Source: Roseburia sp. (GTDB lineage Bacteria > Bacillota_A > Clostridia > Lachnospirales > Lachnospiraceae). Taken from it: a DNA stretch of 10,794 nt. The first letter of the stretch is position 1. Each line of letters begins with the position of its first letter. The position numbers were made by a program, and so were the translations under genes. The notes under the pieces are model-generated. The model saw nothing but the letters and a program-made list of their open reading frames with translations, did not search any database and was not told where the DNA came from. Below are positions 1 through 6,724 of this stretch, one piece after another. The stretch is taken from assembly GCA_017547315.1 (NCBI GenBank), contig JAFYQA010000161.1:1-10794 (forward strand). The letters are read 5' to 3'.

Positions 1-849
1 ACTTCCTACAATATCCATACAACGCTTAATAAACAACTGTCTCGGCGTTGCAATACACATACTAGAAGTCAGTACCAGGTACGGACCGCATTTTTCCACT
101 ACCTTATTCGGCATCAGCTTAGACTCGTGTACCAAATTAAAGTGCACCGTTACACCCATCTCTAACAGTTCTTCCGCCAAAGCTTCGCTACTGCTAATGC
201 TATCACCATTGATAAACACTTCATCTACTACCTGTGTACGAATATATTCCATGAAATTATCCGCATTTGCCACGACCGGAACCTGTCTGATTACATCTCC
301 CTGTCTCGGAACATCCGTAATCACAATTCCTTTTATCACATAATTACGATAAAGTGTACGTTCAAAATCAATGATACAAGGCTCTACTTTATCATTTGTA
401 GTAACCAGTAACATCACCGAACGATTCTTATCTTCCATAATGTGACTTCTTACTACAATTTTTAAAGATATATGCCCCATATAACAGAAAATCATGGATA
501 ATCCCCAAAATGTAAATAACATCTGTCTAGAATACGCAACGGATTGTTTTGTTGCATACAAAAAAAGAATAATACCGAGGAATGCCATTGTACACTGTCC
601 TACGACAGCCTTAAATTCCTGCACTTTATCCCTACGCAAAATGCTTTTATATGGTTCCGTAAAAAATATAATGCAAACTTGAATCAACACAGTTACTATC
701 GCTAAATGACTGTAAATCTCCTCGCCATAAGCCCATCCTAGCTCAAAACGAATCGCATACGACACCAGGAATGCAATCTGTACCAGGAGAATATCCAACA
801 GTGTGAAGTCCAAATGCTTCATCCAGCTTCGTCTCTCTTTTTTATACAT
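1..849 (-). CDS. Polyprenyl-phosphate sugar-phosphate transferase (WbaP/EpsE-like), N-terminal part only
   Basis: This reading frame stays open from an ATG at 849 to the window edge (283 codons), so the 3' half is missing. AAGGAG at 856-861 sits 6 bases before the ATG. Hydrophobic segments lie near residues 14-33, 48-64, 84-99 and 110-130. A soluble, Rossmann-like region follows at about 140-245, and the last residues (KRCMDIVGS) match the usual opening of the bacterial sugar transferase domain. Proteins of this layout transfer a sugar phosphate from a UDP-sugar to undecaprenyl phosphate at the inner face of the membrane, the first step of exopolysaccharide or capsule repeat assembly. The catalytic domain lies outside the window, so the sugar cannot be inferred. 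The gene starts 67 bp after the glycosyltransferase upstream and is probably the third gene of the glf operon. Confidence 0.85.
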   Translation of the reverse strand, partial: MYKKERRSWMKHLDFTLLDILLVQIAFLVSYAIRFELGWAYGEEIYSHLAIVTVLIQVCIIFFTEPYKSILRRDKVQEFKAVVGQCTMAFLGIILFLYATKQSVAYSRQMLFTFWGLSMIFCYMGHISLKIVVRSHIMEDKNRSVMLLVTTNDKVEPCIIDFERTLYRNYVIKGIVITDVPRQGDVIRQVPVVANADNFMEYIRTQVVDEVFINGDSISSSEALAEELLEMGVTVHFNLVHESKLMPNKVVEKCGPYLVLTSSMCIATPRQLFIKRCMDIVGS

Positions 850-916
850 TATCGACTCCTTACAAATCTTTTGTTAGATTATACCATCTGCCATATAGAA
901 TCAGATGACACATTTA

Positions 917-1930
917 TTAATTAAATCCAATTACCTTCTGGGAAATCTTATAAGCTGCGACAGAAATTTTTCTGCCAGTTTTCCCAGGTAGATTCATAGT
1001 ATTGCCCAAAATACCATTTCTTAACTTATGGAATAAACGAATATCATATTCTTTGATATATCTCCACAAATCACGTTTCTTCAACAGATTCTCCTCCGTA
1101 CCAGAACGAATCAACATAATGGTAGACACCATTGTAATAATCTCCAAATAATTCAACATATATTTACGGAGTTTTTTATCTGGAATTTTAAACAAGTCAA
1201 AGGATTCTACCATGATTTTATTGACTCTAATCTGCTGGTCAATACGTCCAATCATAACTTTTTCATTAACAGACTGGTCATCTCTACCAATAAAATAACG
1301 ATAGAAGTCTACATCCAGATAATACATATTTCTTACCGATGGCAATGGCTTATATACGTAAATATTATCCACATAGAATGTATGCTTTGGAAGTTCTAAT
1401 CCACACTCTCTCAATAACTGTGTACGATAAATTACGGAATGCATCAAAATATACTGCCCTTTGAAAAACTTGGTATCCTTCCAAGTAATCATTTCATCCG
1501 TAGGAAGTGCTGTATAACGCATTACCTTTTTGTGCTTTGCCCCTTCTTTTTCATACACATAATTCGAAATCAGCATATCTAATGTGGTCTCTCCGCCTGC
1601 CAATCTCTTTAAAGTCTCTAAAACCTTTGTGTAAGCTTCTCCATCAACCCAGTCATCGCTGTCTACTACTTTAAAATAAAGTCCTGTAGCGTTACGGATA
1701 CCTGCATTCACAGCCTCTCCATGACCACCATTCTCCTGATGAACTGCTTTTACAATCGTAGGATATTTTTCTGCATATCTATCTGCAATCTCTGCTGTAT
1801 TATCCTTGGTAGAACCATCATTTACAATAATAATCTCTACATCCTCTCCACCAGGAAGTAGGGAATCAATACACTTTTCCATGTATGCTGCTGAGTTGTA
1901 ACATGGAATTGCAAATGTTAATAACTTCAT
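917..1930 (-). CDS. Family 2 glycosyltransferase (GT-A fold)
   Basis: The 337-residue product has the standard GT2 landmarks: an N-terminal strand with FAIPCYN (residues 6-12), the nucleotide-binding NDGS (37-40), the ENGGHGEAVNAG segment (66-77) and the metal-binding DSDDW (90-94). The C-terminal half, residues 150-337, is less typical. It has one moderately hydrophobic stretch around 265-290 and a basic end, which suggests membrane association. The family transfers a sugar from a nucleotide donor to a growing lipid-linked glycan in the cytoplasm. Its ATG overlaps the glf stop codon (ATGA at 1927-1930), and GAGAGG lies 8 bases upstream, so it is translationally coupled to glf. This makes UDP-galactofuranose a reasonable donor guess, but nothing in the sequence proves it. 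Acceptor and linkage are unknown. Confidence 0.9.
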   Translation of the reverse strand: MKLLTFAIPCYNSAAYMEKCIDSLLPGGEDVEIIIVNDGSTKDNTAEIADRYAEKYPTIVKAVHQENGGHGEAVNAGIRNATGLYFKVVDSDDWVDGEAYTKVLETLKRLAGGETTLDMLISNYVYEKEGAKHKKVMRYTALPTDEMITWKDTKFFKGQYILMHSVIYRTQLLRECGLELPKHTFYVDNIYVYKPLPSVRNMYYLDVDFYRYFIGRDDQSVNEKVMIGRIDQQIRVNKIMVESFDLFKIPDKKLRKYMLNYLEIITMVSTIMLIRSGTEENLLKKRDLWRYIKEYDIRLFHKLRNGILGNTMNLPGKTGRKISVAAYKISQKVIGFN

Positions 1931-3075
1931 TTTTCTAACCTCTCTACTAATTCAAATGCCTTCTTTGCCATTGCATCAATATTATAATACTTATATTCTG
2001 CCAAACGTCCCAAAAGATGGAAGTTCTTATAACCTGCCACCAATGCTTTATAACGTTCGTAAAGTGCGTTATTCTCATCATTCATAATTGCATAATACGG
2101 AATCTCGCCTTTGGCTCCCGTATACGCAAATGGATACTCTCTTACAATCGTAGTTCCTTTTACCTCTAACTGTCCTGTTAAATATTTAAACTCTGTAATA
2201 CGTGTAAAATCTTCACTAACCGTATAATTTACCACGCTATGTCCCTGATAAGAGTCCGTATCTAAATGTTCAAATCTAAAATCCAAAGAACGGTATGGAA
2301 GTCTGCCATACTGGCAGTCAAACAATTCATCCAGTGCACCTGTGTAAATTACCTCACCCGCGAATGGCTCTCCTTTGAAATAGATTTCACCTTCCTTAAA
2401 AGTAAGTAATTCCTTACAATCTGTACCCAACATTACTTCAATATTCTCATGCTCTAACATTTTCTCGAACATCGGTGTAAAGCCGTATTTTGGTACACCC
2501 TGATATTTATCCTGGAAATAACGATTATCATAAGAAATCAATACCGGTACACGTCCTGTCACTTCCGGATTAATATCTTCGGGCTTCTGCCCCCACTGCT
2601 TCATCGTATATTTTAAGAAAATATTCTCATAAACATACTGTGCAATCTCTCTTACATCTTCGTCCTCATTCTCACGCAGCTTCATAATCGGAACACGGCT
2701 CCCTTCGCCATATTCTGTAATCAACTTCTGCTCTAAACGGTCAGCCTTTTCCTTATCATAAACCATATGTAATGTATTTAAATTAAACGGAACCGGAATC
2801 AACTCTTCCCCTACTTTGGCCACCACTTCGTGTCCGAATGCGTACCACTCTGTAAACCTAGAAAGGAATGCATACACATCCTCTAAACTAGTGTGAAAAA
2901 TATGTGGACCATACTCATGAATTAAAATACCATGATCATCTGCCACATCGTAGCAATTTCCTCCGATATGGTTTCTTCTCTCTATAATAAGAACCTTTTT
3001 ATCTGCTTCTTCTGCCAGCTTTCTAGCTACTACTGCACCGGCAACACCCGCACCAATTACGATACAATCATACAT
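1927..3075 (-). CDS. glf: UDP-galactopyranose mutase
   Basis: This FAD enzyme interconverts UDP-galactopyranose and UDP-galactofuranose, the donor for galactofuranose in surface glycans. The 382-residue length is normal for the bacterial family. The N-terminal dinucleotide-binding motif is GAGVAGAVVARKL (residues 8-20), followed by the diagnostic RRNHIGGNCYD (33-43). Family-specific segments are YTMKQWG (156-162), TGRVPVLISYDNRYF (173-187), the TGALDELFDCQYGRLPYRS block (245-263) and LGRLAEYKYYNIDAM (355-369) near the C-terminus. Arg175 and Arg292 probably correspond to the two arginines that hold the substrate diphosphate. The start is the first ATG of the frame, with a modest AAAGG further upstream. 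It is the first gene of a minus-strand operon and has its own promoter. Confidence 0.97.
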   Translation of the reverse strand: MYDCIVIGAGVAGAVVARKLAEEADKKVLIIERRNHIGGNCYDVADDHGILIHEYGPHIFHTSLEDVYAFLSRFTEWYAFGHEVVAKVGEELIPVPFNLNTLHMVYDKEKADRLEQKLITEYGEGSRVPIMKLRENEDEDVREIAQYVYENIFLKYTMKQWGQKPEDINPEVTGRVPVLISYDNRYFQDKYQGVPKYGFTPMFEKMLEHENIEVMLGTDCKELLTFKEGEIYFKGEPFAGEVIYTGALDELFDCQYGRLPYRSLDFRFEHLDTDSYQGHSVVNYTVSEDFTRITEFKYLTGQLEVKGTTIVREYPFAYTGAKGEIPYYAIMNDENNALYERYKALVAGYKNFHLLGRLAEYKYYNIDAMAKKAFELVERLEK

Positions 3076-3167
3076 GTCTCTTCATACCTTTCTTCTCGTG
3101 CTTTTCACGAAACATTCAGCTATCTGCTACCTATCAGGCAGACTTAGCCAATGTTATATTCTTATTC

Positions 3168-3196
3168 ATTATACAACGTTTAAGTGCATAAGCCAA
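3168..3196 (-). promoter_or_regulatory. Promoter of the glf operon
   Basis: Read on the minus strand, the -35 is TTGGCT (3191-3196), the spacer is 17 bp and the -10 is a perfect TATAAT (3168-3173). Transcription would begin near 3161, giving an untranslated leader of about 85 nt before the glf ATG at 3075. That leader has one small hairpin (TCGTG/CACGA), but I recognise no riboswitch in it. Confidence 0.75.
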
Positions 3197-3305
3197 TTTA
3201 TTTTTTCTTAAGACTTCCTGAATTTTCCATTATTCTCACTTTTTAACAAAAATCTGTTATTTGTTCACATTTTATTTACAATTTCATCACAAAGCCCACA
3301 TACGA

Positions 3306-3334
3306 TTGACATAATTATCTTTTATACTAAATAT
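3306..3334 (+). promoter_or_regulatory. Possible plus-strand promoter in the glf-mutY gap
   Basis: A perfect TTGACA (3306-3311) is followed after 17 bp by AAATAT (3329-3334), which keeps the important second A and final T of a -10. There is no protein gene downstream on this strand, so if used it would make a non-coding RNA that starts near 3341 and runs toward mutY. The weak -10 limits confidence. Confidence 0.35.
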
Positions 3335-3340
3335 AGTTAG

Positions 3341-3480
3341 AAGCATAAAACTTTTTTCAGACCGTAGAAGGTCGCCTTGCTTAACCGCAAGGTTCCTCCC
3401 TAAATATAGTGAACTGCTTCACTTTCAATACATAATCTTTTTCATATGAATAGCCGGTGCATAAGCACCGGCTCCCTCTT
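3341..3480 (+). ncRNA. Candidate small RNA (hypothetical)
   Basis: The 425-bp gap 3076-3500 contains no credible protein gene. Its left third holds the glf leader and promoter, 3200-3300 is plain AT-rich DNA, and 3341-3480 is dense in hairpins. These are GACC/GGTC (3360-3373), CCTTGC/GCAAGG (3375-3392), GTGAA/TTCAC (3409-3422) and the 9-bp stem at 3452-3473. An unpaired CCTCCC (3395-3400) between stems resembles the anti-Shine-Dalgarno motifs of Gram-positive regulatory RNAs. A TTGACA promoter precedes the region. I match it to no known RNA family. The strand is uncertain because hairpins read on both strands; the minus strand would be the 3' trailer of mutY. Confidence 0.3.
3452..3473. terminator. 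Stem-loop downstream of mutY, probable terminator
   Basis: A perfect 9-bp stem (AGCCGGTGC with GCACCGGCT) closes a 4-base loop 28 bp after the mutY stop codon. It is the strongest GC-rich hairpin in the gap and fits a mutY terminator on the minus strand, or the end of a plus-strand RNA from 3306. Neither side has a good T-tract (ATTCAT on the minus strand, CCCTCTTT on the plus strand), so termination may be partial. Confidence 0.5.
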
Positions 3481-3500
3481 TGCCAAAACCTTCTGTTTGT

Positions 3501-4646
3501 CTACTCTAAAAATCGTTCCTGCCCGATTTTAATACCCATGTACTTTGCATATGCTGCAAATGCTGCCGGAATCGCATACTCACGTTCTGAGGTCACAGCC
3601 TCTACAAAAATAAAATCTTCTAATGCTTCTTTTGGCATACTCATCCGTTCCGCTTTATACTTTCTGTCAATAAGTTCCGGTTCTTCTACTAAAATAGCAT
3701 AACCCGTCATCTGCCATTCCACATGTGAAAAAATATGCTTTGCTTCCGGTAATTTTTGAATTCGAATCGGTGACAACTCCAGTTGTTTTACCTTTGCAAG
3801 CGCTTCTTCACTTGATAAATGTCCCTCCACATTAGGAAGCTCATATAAGCCTGCCAACAAACCTTTTTTCGGACGTTTCCGAATCGCTACTCGTTCTCCA
3901 TCACGAATGACAAGCACAGTTCTTTTTTCTACACGCCGTTCCTTTGCTTTTGTTTTTACCGGCAGTTCTAAAATACGGTCACATTTTCTCGCCTGACACA
4001 ATTCCATCCAAGGACAAACTTCACAATTAGGTGCACCATTTGGCACACAAACGGTCGCTCCAAGCTCCATCAACGCCTGATTAAATGCACCTGATTTCTT
4101 TGCATCAAATGCTTCACTTTGCATATAAGACATGAGCTGTTCTTCCACCTGCTTTCGAAATGATGCCTTCATAATATCCGTATCATCTTCTGACACTCTG
4201 GTCAAAATTCGTAATACATTCCCATCTACTGCTGGAACTGGAATCTGATACGCAATAGAGGCAATAGCTCCCGCCGTATAACTGCCGATTCCTTTTAAAT
4301 GCAAAAGTTCTTCATAATTCGCAGGTAACTCACCTCCGTATTCCTCTACTACCTGCATGGCTGCCTTTTGCATATTCCGCACACGATTATAGTAACCTAA
4401 TCCTTCCCATAGTTTCAACAGTTCATCTTCCGGACATTCGGCTAATGCACACACATCCGGCAAGCGATTTGTAAATCGTTCAAAAAAAGGCTTTACAGCT
4501 TCTACTCTGGTCTGCTGCAGCATAATCTCCGATACCCATACTCTGTAAGGTGAAGCATCCCTGCGCCAAGGCAAATCTCTTTTATTTTTTTCGTACCACG
4601 CCAACAATGGCTCCGATAATAATGACAAATCAAATTCTTTCAACAT
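3501..4646 (-). CDS. mutY: A/G-specific adenine glycosylase MutY
   Basis: This base-excision repair enzyme removes adenine mispaired with 8-oxoguanine. Numbered from the ATG at 4646 (381 residues): RDLPWR (23-28), the VSEIMLQQTRV segment with catalytic Glu40, the helix-hairpin-helix LKGIGSYTAGAIASIAY (117-133), catalytic Asp141 in VDGNV, and four iron-sulfur cysteines at 200, 208, 211 and 217. The first cysteine gap is seven residues, not the six of the E. coli enzyme. The C-terminal NUDIX-like domain (about 240-365) that reads 8-oxoguanine carries the FSH motif (306-308). The frame extends upstream to a TTG at 4685, but family homology begins around residue 13 of the shorter form. The ATG at 4646 has no Shine-Dalgarno sequence, and a promoter ends just before it, so the mRNA may be leaderless. 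Confidence 0.95.
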   Translation of the reverse strand: MLKEFDLSLLSEPLLAWYEKNKRDLPWRRDASPYRVWVSEIMLQQTRVEAVKPFFERFTNRLPDVCALAECPEDELLKLWEGLGYYNRVRNMQKAAMQVVEEYGGELPANYEELLHLKGIGSYTAGAIASIAYQIPVPAVDGNVLRILTRVSEDDTDIMKASFRKQVEEQLMSYMQSEAFDAKKSGAFNQALMELGATVCVPNGAPNCEVCPWMELCQARKCDRILELPVKTKAKERRVEKRTVLVIRDGERVAIRKRPKKGLLAGLYELPNVEGHLSSEEALAKVKQLELSPIRIQKLPEAKHIFSHVEWQMTGYAILVEEPELIDRKYKAERMSMPKEALEDFIFVEAVTSEREYAIPAAFAAYAKYMGIKIGQERFLE

Positions 4647-4652
4647 GTTTCT

Positions 4653-4681
4653 ATTATACACCGCAATTCTTTTTGCGTCAC
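4653..4681 (-). promoter_or_regulatory. Promoter of mutY
   Basis: On the minus strand the -35 is GTGACG (4676-4681), the spacer is 17 bp and the -10 is a perfect TATAAT (4653-4658). Only six bases separate the -10 from the ATG at 4646, so transcription should begin on or next to the start codon. This argues against the upstream TTG (4685) and GTG (4661) starts, which would not be in the transcript. Confidence 0.55.
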
Positions 4682-4688
4682 GCAAAAA
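4670..4688. promoter_or_regulatory. 19-bp inverted repeat over the mutY -35, possible operator
   Basis: TTTTTGCG and CGCAAAAA form a perfect 8-bp inverted repeat around a 3-base centre. It covers the whole predicted mutY -35 (4676-4681). Its size and symmetry suit a dimeric regulator. It does not resemble the Gram-positive LexA box. It could also be a small terminator-like hairpin. The regulator, if any, is unknown. Confidence 0.4.
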
Positions 4689-4725
4689 CTGCTCTCAAGA
4701 TTTTCCAAATTCTTCTGCTTTTCGC

Positions 4726-4765
4726 TTGACATCTGTCCTGTTTTCCGCAAATATTAACTTATAAT
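4726..4765 (+). promoter_or_regulatory. Promoter region of the acyltransferase gene
   Basis: A perfect TTGACA (4726-4731) is followed after 17 bp by AAATAT (4749-4754). A perfect TATAAT lies further on at 4760-4765, 28 bp from the TTGACA and with no good -35 of its own. Either hexamer could serve as the -10. The leader before the ATG at 4828 would be about 55-67 nt. Confidence 0.45.
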
Positions 4766-4811
4766 ATTTTTTGTTACTGTTCATACAGTTTCAGCAACTA
4801 TTTTCCACTAT

Positions 4812-4818
4812 AGGAGGA
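4812..4818 (+). promoter_or_regulatory. Ribosome binding site that sets the acyltransferase start
   Basis: AGGAGGA is a near-perfect Shine-Dalgarno sequence ending about 9-10 bases before the ATG at 4828. The frame stays open upstream to a TTG at 4771, but that codon has no such site, so 4828 is the start used here. Confidence 0.85.
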
Positions 4819-4827
4819 ACTTCCGTT

Positions 4828-5865
4828 ATGAAGTCAAATTCTGCAAGTAGCAGTTTCAATTATACACAGATTCCATATCTGGATCTGCTTCGTTTTACAG
4901 CGATATCCGCGGTGCTCTTATTACATATTATTTCTGGCATTACCGACACCATACCGGAACAAATGACCACTGCTCAGCTAGGTGTTTACCATTCCTTAAA
5001 ATCCTTTTGCACAATCGGTGTTCCCATTTTTCTCATGATTTCCGGCACCTTATTTCTGGCACCAGAAAAGAAACTTACTTTAAAAGCATTGTTTCAAAAA
5101 TACTTAAGAAAAATCGTACTAGCACTCGTTCTATTCGGAACCTTTTTTGCAATTATGGAACTAGTAATTGTAACCGGAACATTTTCCATCTCCTACCTTT
5201 GGGATGGTTTTGTAAATATGTTATGTGGCAATTCATGGGCACATATGTGGTATTTGTTTGCGCTAATTGGTCTATACTTGTTTTTGCCACTTTTAAAAAC
5301 CTTTACTGCACATGCCAATAAACAGACCTATCTCTATTTGTTAATTTTACTTTTTACAATTGGAAGCATTCTGCCGACACTTGAAACCGCATTAGGTCTT
5401 AAATTTGGTTTTATGATGCCCGTTACCGGTGTTTGTCTTTTCTACTATATGTGTGGTTATTTCATTCATACCTACCTAGAGAAAAAAGATTCTTATCAGA
5501 AAATTGCCACTGGGATTTTAATTGTCATGGCCTTACTTGTAATTTACGGCTGTGTATATAAAGCCTACTATCATTTTAGTTATGAGTCTCCAATTATTAT
5601 CATTATGTCCGTTTGCATTTATTATCTTGCATCTTGTAGTAGACGTGAATGGCCTTTGTGTTCTAAATGGCGAGACTACTATTTTGGAATGTATCTGGTT
5701 CATACTGTATTTTTAAATCTGGCATATAAATGGTTCCATATCACTCCATTATTATTCGGCGGCTATATCCTGCTTCCATTATTCTGGCTTGGAACCTTCT
5801 CATTATCCATATTAACTGCATGGATCATGAAAAAAATGCCTCTTCTTGGAAAATACGTAGTATAA
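4828..5865 (+). CDS. Acyltransferase 3 family membrane O-acyltransferase (WecH-like)
   Basis: The 345-residue product is an integral membrane protein with about ten hydrophobic segments, the normal layout and length for the acyltransferase 3 family. The N-terminal signature is YLDLLRFTAISAVLLLH (residues 17-33), with the conserved Arg22 and His33 needed for acyl transfer in this family. Further matches are the HMWYLFALIGLYLFLPLL block (139-156) and GMYLVHTVFL (287-296). Such proteins usually O-acetylate extracytoplasmic sugars with acetyl groups supplied from cytoplasmic acetyl-CoA. The polysaccharide genes at 1-3075 make a surface glycan a plausible target, but they lie on the other strand with mutY between, so the link is inferred. 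It is followed 43 bp later by proC in the same direction. The acceptor cannot be read from the sequence. Confidence 0.88.
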   Translation: MKSNSASSSFNYTQIPYLDLLRFTAISAVLLLHIISGITDTIPEQMTTAQLGVYHSLKSFCTIGVPIFLMISGTLFLAPEKKLTLKALFQKYLRKIVLALVLFGTFFAIMELVIVTGTFSISYLWDGFVNMLCGNSWAHMWYLFALIGLYLFLPLLKTFTAHANKQTYLYLLILLFTIGSILPTLETALGLKFGFMMPVTGVCLFYYMCGYFIHTYLEKKDSYQKIATGILIVMALLVIYGCVYKAYYHFSYESPIIIIMSVCIYYLASCSRREWPLCSKWRDYYFGMYLVHTVFLNLAYKWFHITPLLFGGYILLPLFWLGTFSLSILTAWIMKKMPLLGKYVV

Positions 5866-5872
5866 TTACTAC
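5857..5872. repeat. Short palindrome over the acyltransferase stop codon
   Basis: GTAGTA and TACTAC form a perfect 6-bp inverted repeat with a TAAT centre that contains the stop codon (5863-5865). It lies in the 43-bp acyltransferase-proC gap and is followed by a T-rich stretch. It is too weak for a confident terminator and may partly separate expression of the two genes. Confidence 0.35.
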
Positions 5873-5893
5873 ATTTATATAATTTTGATTGAG

Positions 5894-5899
5894 AAAGGA
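5894..5899 (+). promoter_or_regulatory. Ribosome binding site that sets the proC start
   Basis: AAAGGA lies 9 bases before the ATG at 5909. The frame opens earlier at a TTG (5885), but that codon lies upstream of this site. The ATG at 5904 is out of frame and meets a stop at once. Hence proC starts at 5909. Confidence 0.8.
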
Positions 5900-5908
5900 T
5901 TTTATGAT

Positions 5909-6724
5909 ATGACAGAAAAAACAATTGGATTTATCGGCGCTGGAAATATGGGTGGGGCAATGATTGGCGGAATATGTAATTCCGGTCTTATTCTCCCAGA
6001 ACAAATCATAGCCAGTGACTATTCCGCCGTTGCTCTTGAAAAACTTCATGATACTTACGGGATTCGTACAGCACTTTCTAATGAAGATGTTGCAAGTACA
6101 AGTGATATTTTATTTCTGGCAATAAAGCCAAATAAATTTGCCGAAGTTCTTCCAACTATCGCTTCTTCTTTAAAGAATAACTGTATTGTTATATCCATTG
6201 CTGCTGGGCAAAGCATAGCATCTGTAGAATCGCTTTTAGGTACTGACAAAAAAGTGGTACGTGCCATGCCAAATACCCCAGCTCTTGTAAGCGAGTCCAT
6301 GAGTGCGCTTTGTTGCAATACTCTTGTTTCTGATTCTGAACTCGCTATGGTAAAACAATTATTTGAATGTTTTGGTAAAGCTGAAATTGTTCCAGAAAAT
6401 ATGATAGACGCTGTTATTGGCGTTTCAGGTTCATCTCCTGCCTATGTCTACATGTTTATCGAAGCCATGGCAGATGCTGCCGTTGCAGACGGTATGCCTC
6501 GTGCAATGGCATATAAATTTGCAGCTCAGTCTGTCCTTGGCGCAGCCAAAATGGTTCTTGAAACTGGCAGACACCCAGGCGACTTAAAAGACATGGTATG
6601 CTCACCAGGAGGCACTACAATCGAAGCTGTGGCTGCCTTAGAAGCAGGCGGACTCCGCAATGCCGTTATCACTGCACAGCGTGCCTGTGTCCAGAAATCC
6701 AAGGACATGACCTCAAAAAAATAA
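5909..6724 (+). CDS. proC: Pyrroline-5-carboxylate reductase
   Basis: This enzyme reduces 1-pyrroline-5-carboxylate to L-proline with NAD(P)H, the last step of proline synthesis, in the cytoplasm. At 271 residues it has the usual length. The Rossmann nucleotide-binding motif is GFIGAGNMGGAM (7-18), followed by AIKPNKF (71-77) and RAMPNTPALV (118-127). The substrate-binding C-terminal region has GVSGSSPAYVYMFIEAMADA (171-190) and the family signature DLKDMVCSPGGTTIEAVAAL (225-244). It follows the membrane acyltransferase by 43 bp and may share its transcript. A TATAAT at 5878-5883 could be a separate -10, but no good -35 accompanies it. Its last codons (Lys-Lys-stop) run straight into the large palindrome. 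Confidence 0.97.
   Translation: MTEKTIGFIGAGNMGGAMIGGICNSGLILPEQIIASDYSAVALEKLHDTYGIRTALSNEDVASTSDILFLAIKPNKFAEVLPTIASSLKNNCIVISIAAGQSIASVESLLGTDKKVVRAMPNTPALVSESMSALCCNTLVSDSELAMVKQLFECFGKAEIVPENMIDAVIGVSGSSPAYVYMFIEAMADAAVADGMPRAMAYKFAAQSVLGAAKMVLETGRHPGDLKDMVCSPGGTTIEAVAALEAGGLRNAVITAQRACVQKSKDMTSKK

Noticed and set aside
494..682. A 62-codon plus-strand frame
   Set aside because: It is antisense to the sugar-phosphate transferase, whose minus-strand frame is open throughout with a good ribosome site and membrane segments.
4647..4685. A 13-residue N-terminal extension of MutY from a TTG codon
   Set aside because: It lies outside family homology, has only a poor ribosome site, and overlaps the predicted -10 and -35.
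4771..4827. A 19-residue N-terminal extension of the acyltransferase from a TTG codon
   Set aside because: The near-perfect AGGAGGA at 4812-4818 places the start at 4828.
5007..5321. A 104-codon plus-strand frame inside the acyltransferase
   Set aside because: It is an out-of-frame shadow of a gene with strong family motifs and has no ribosome site.
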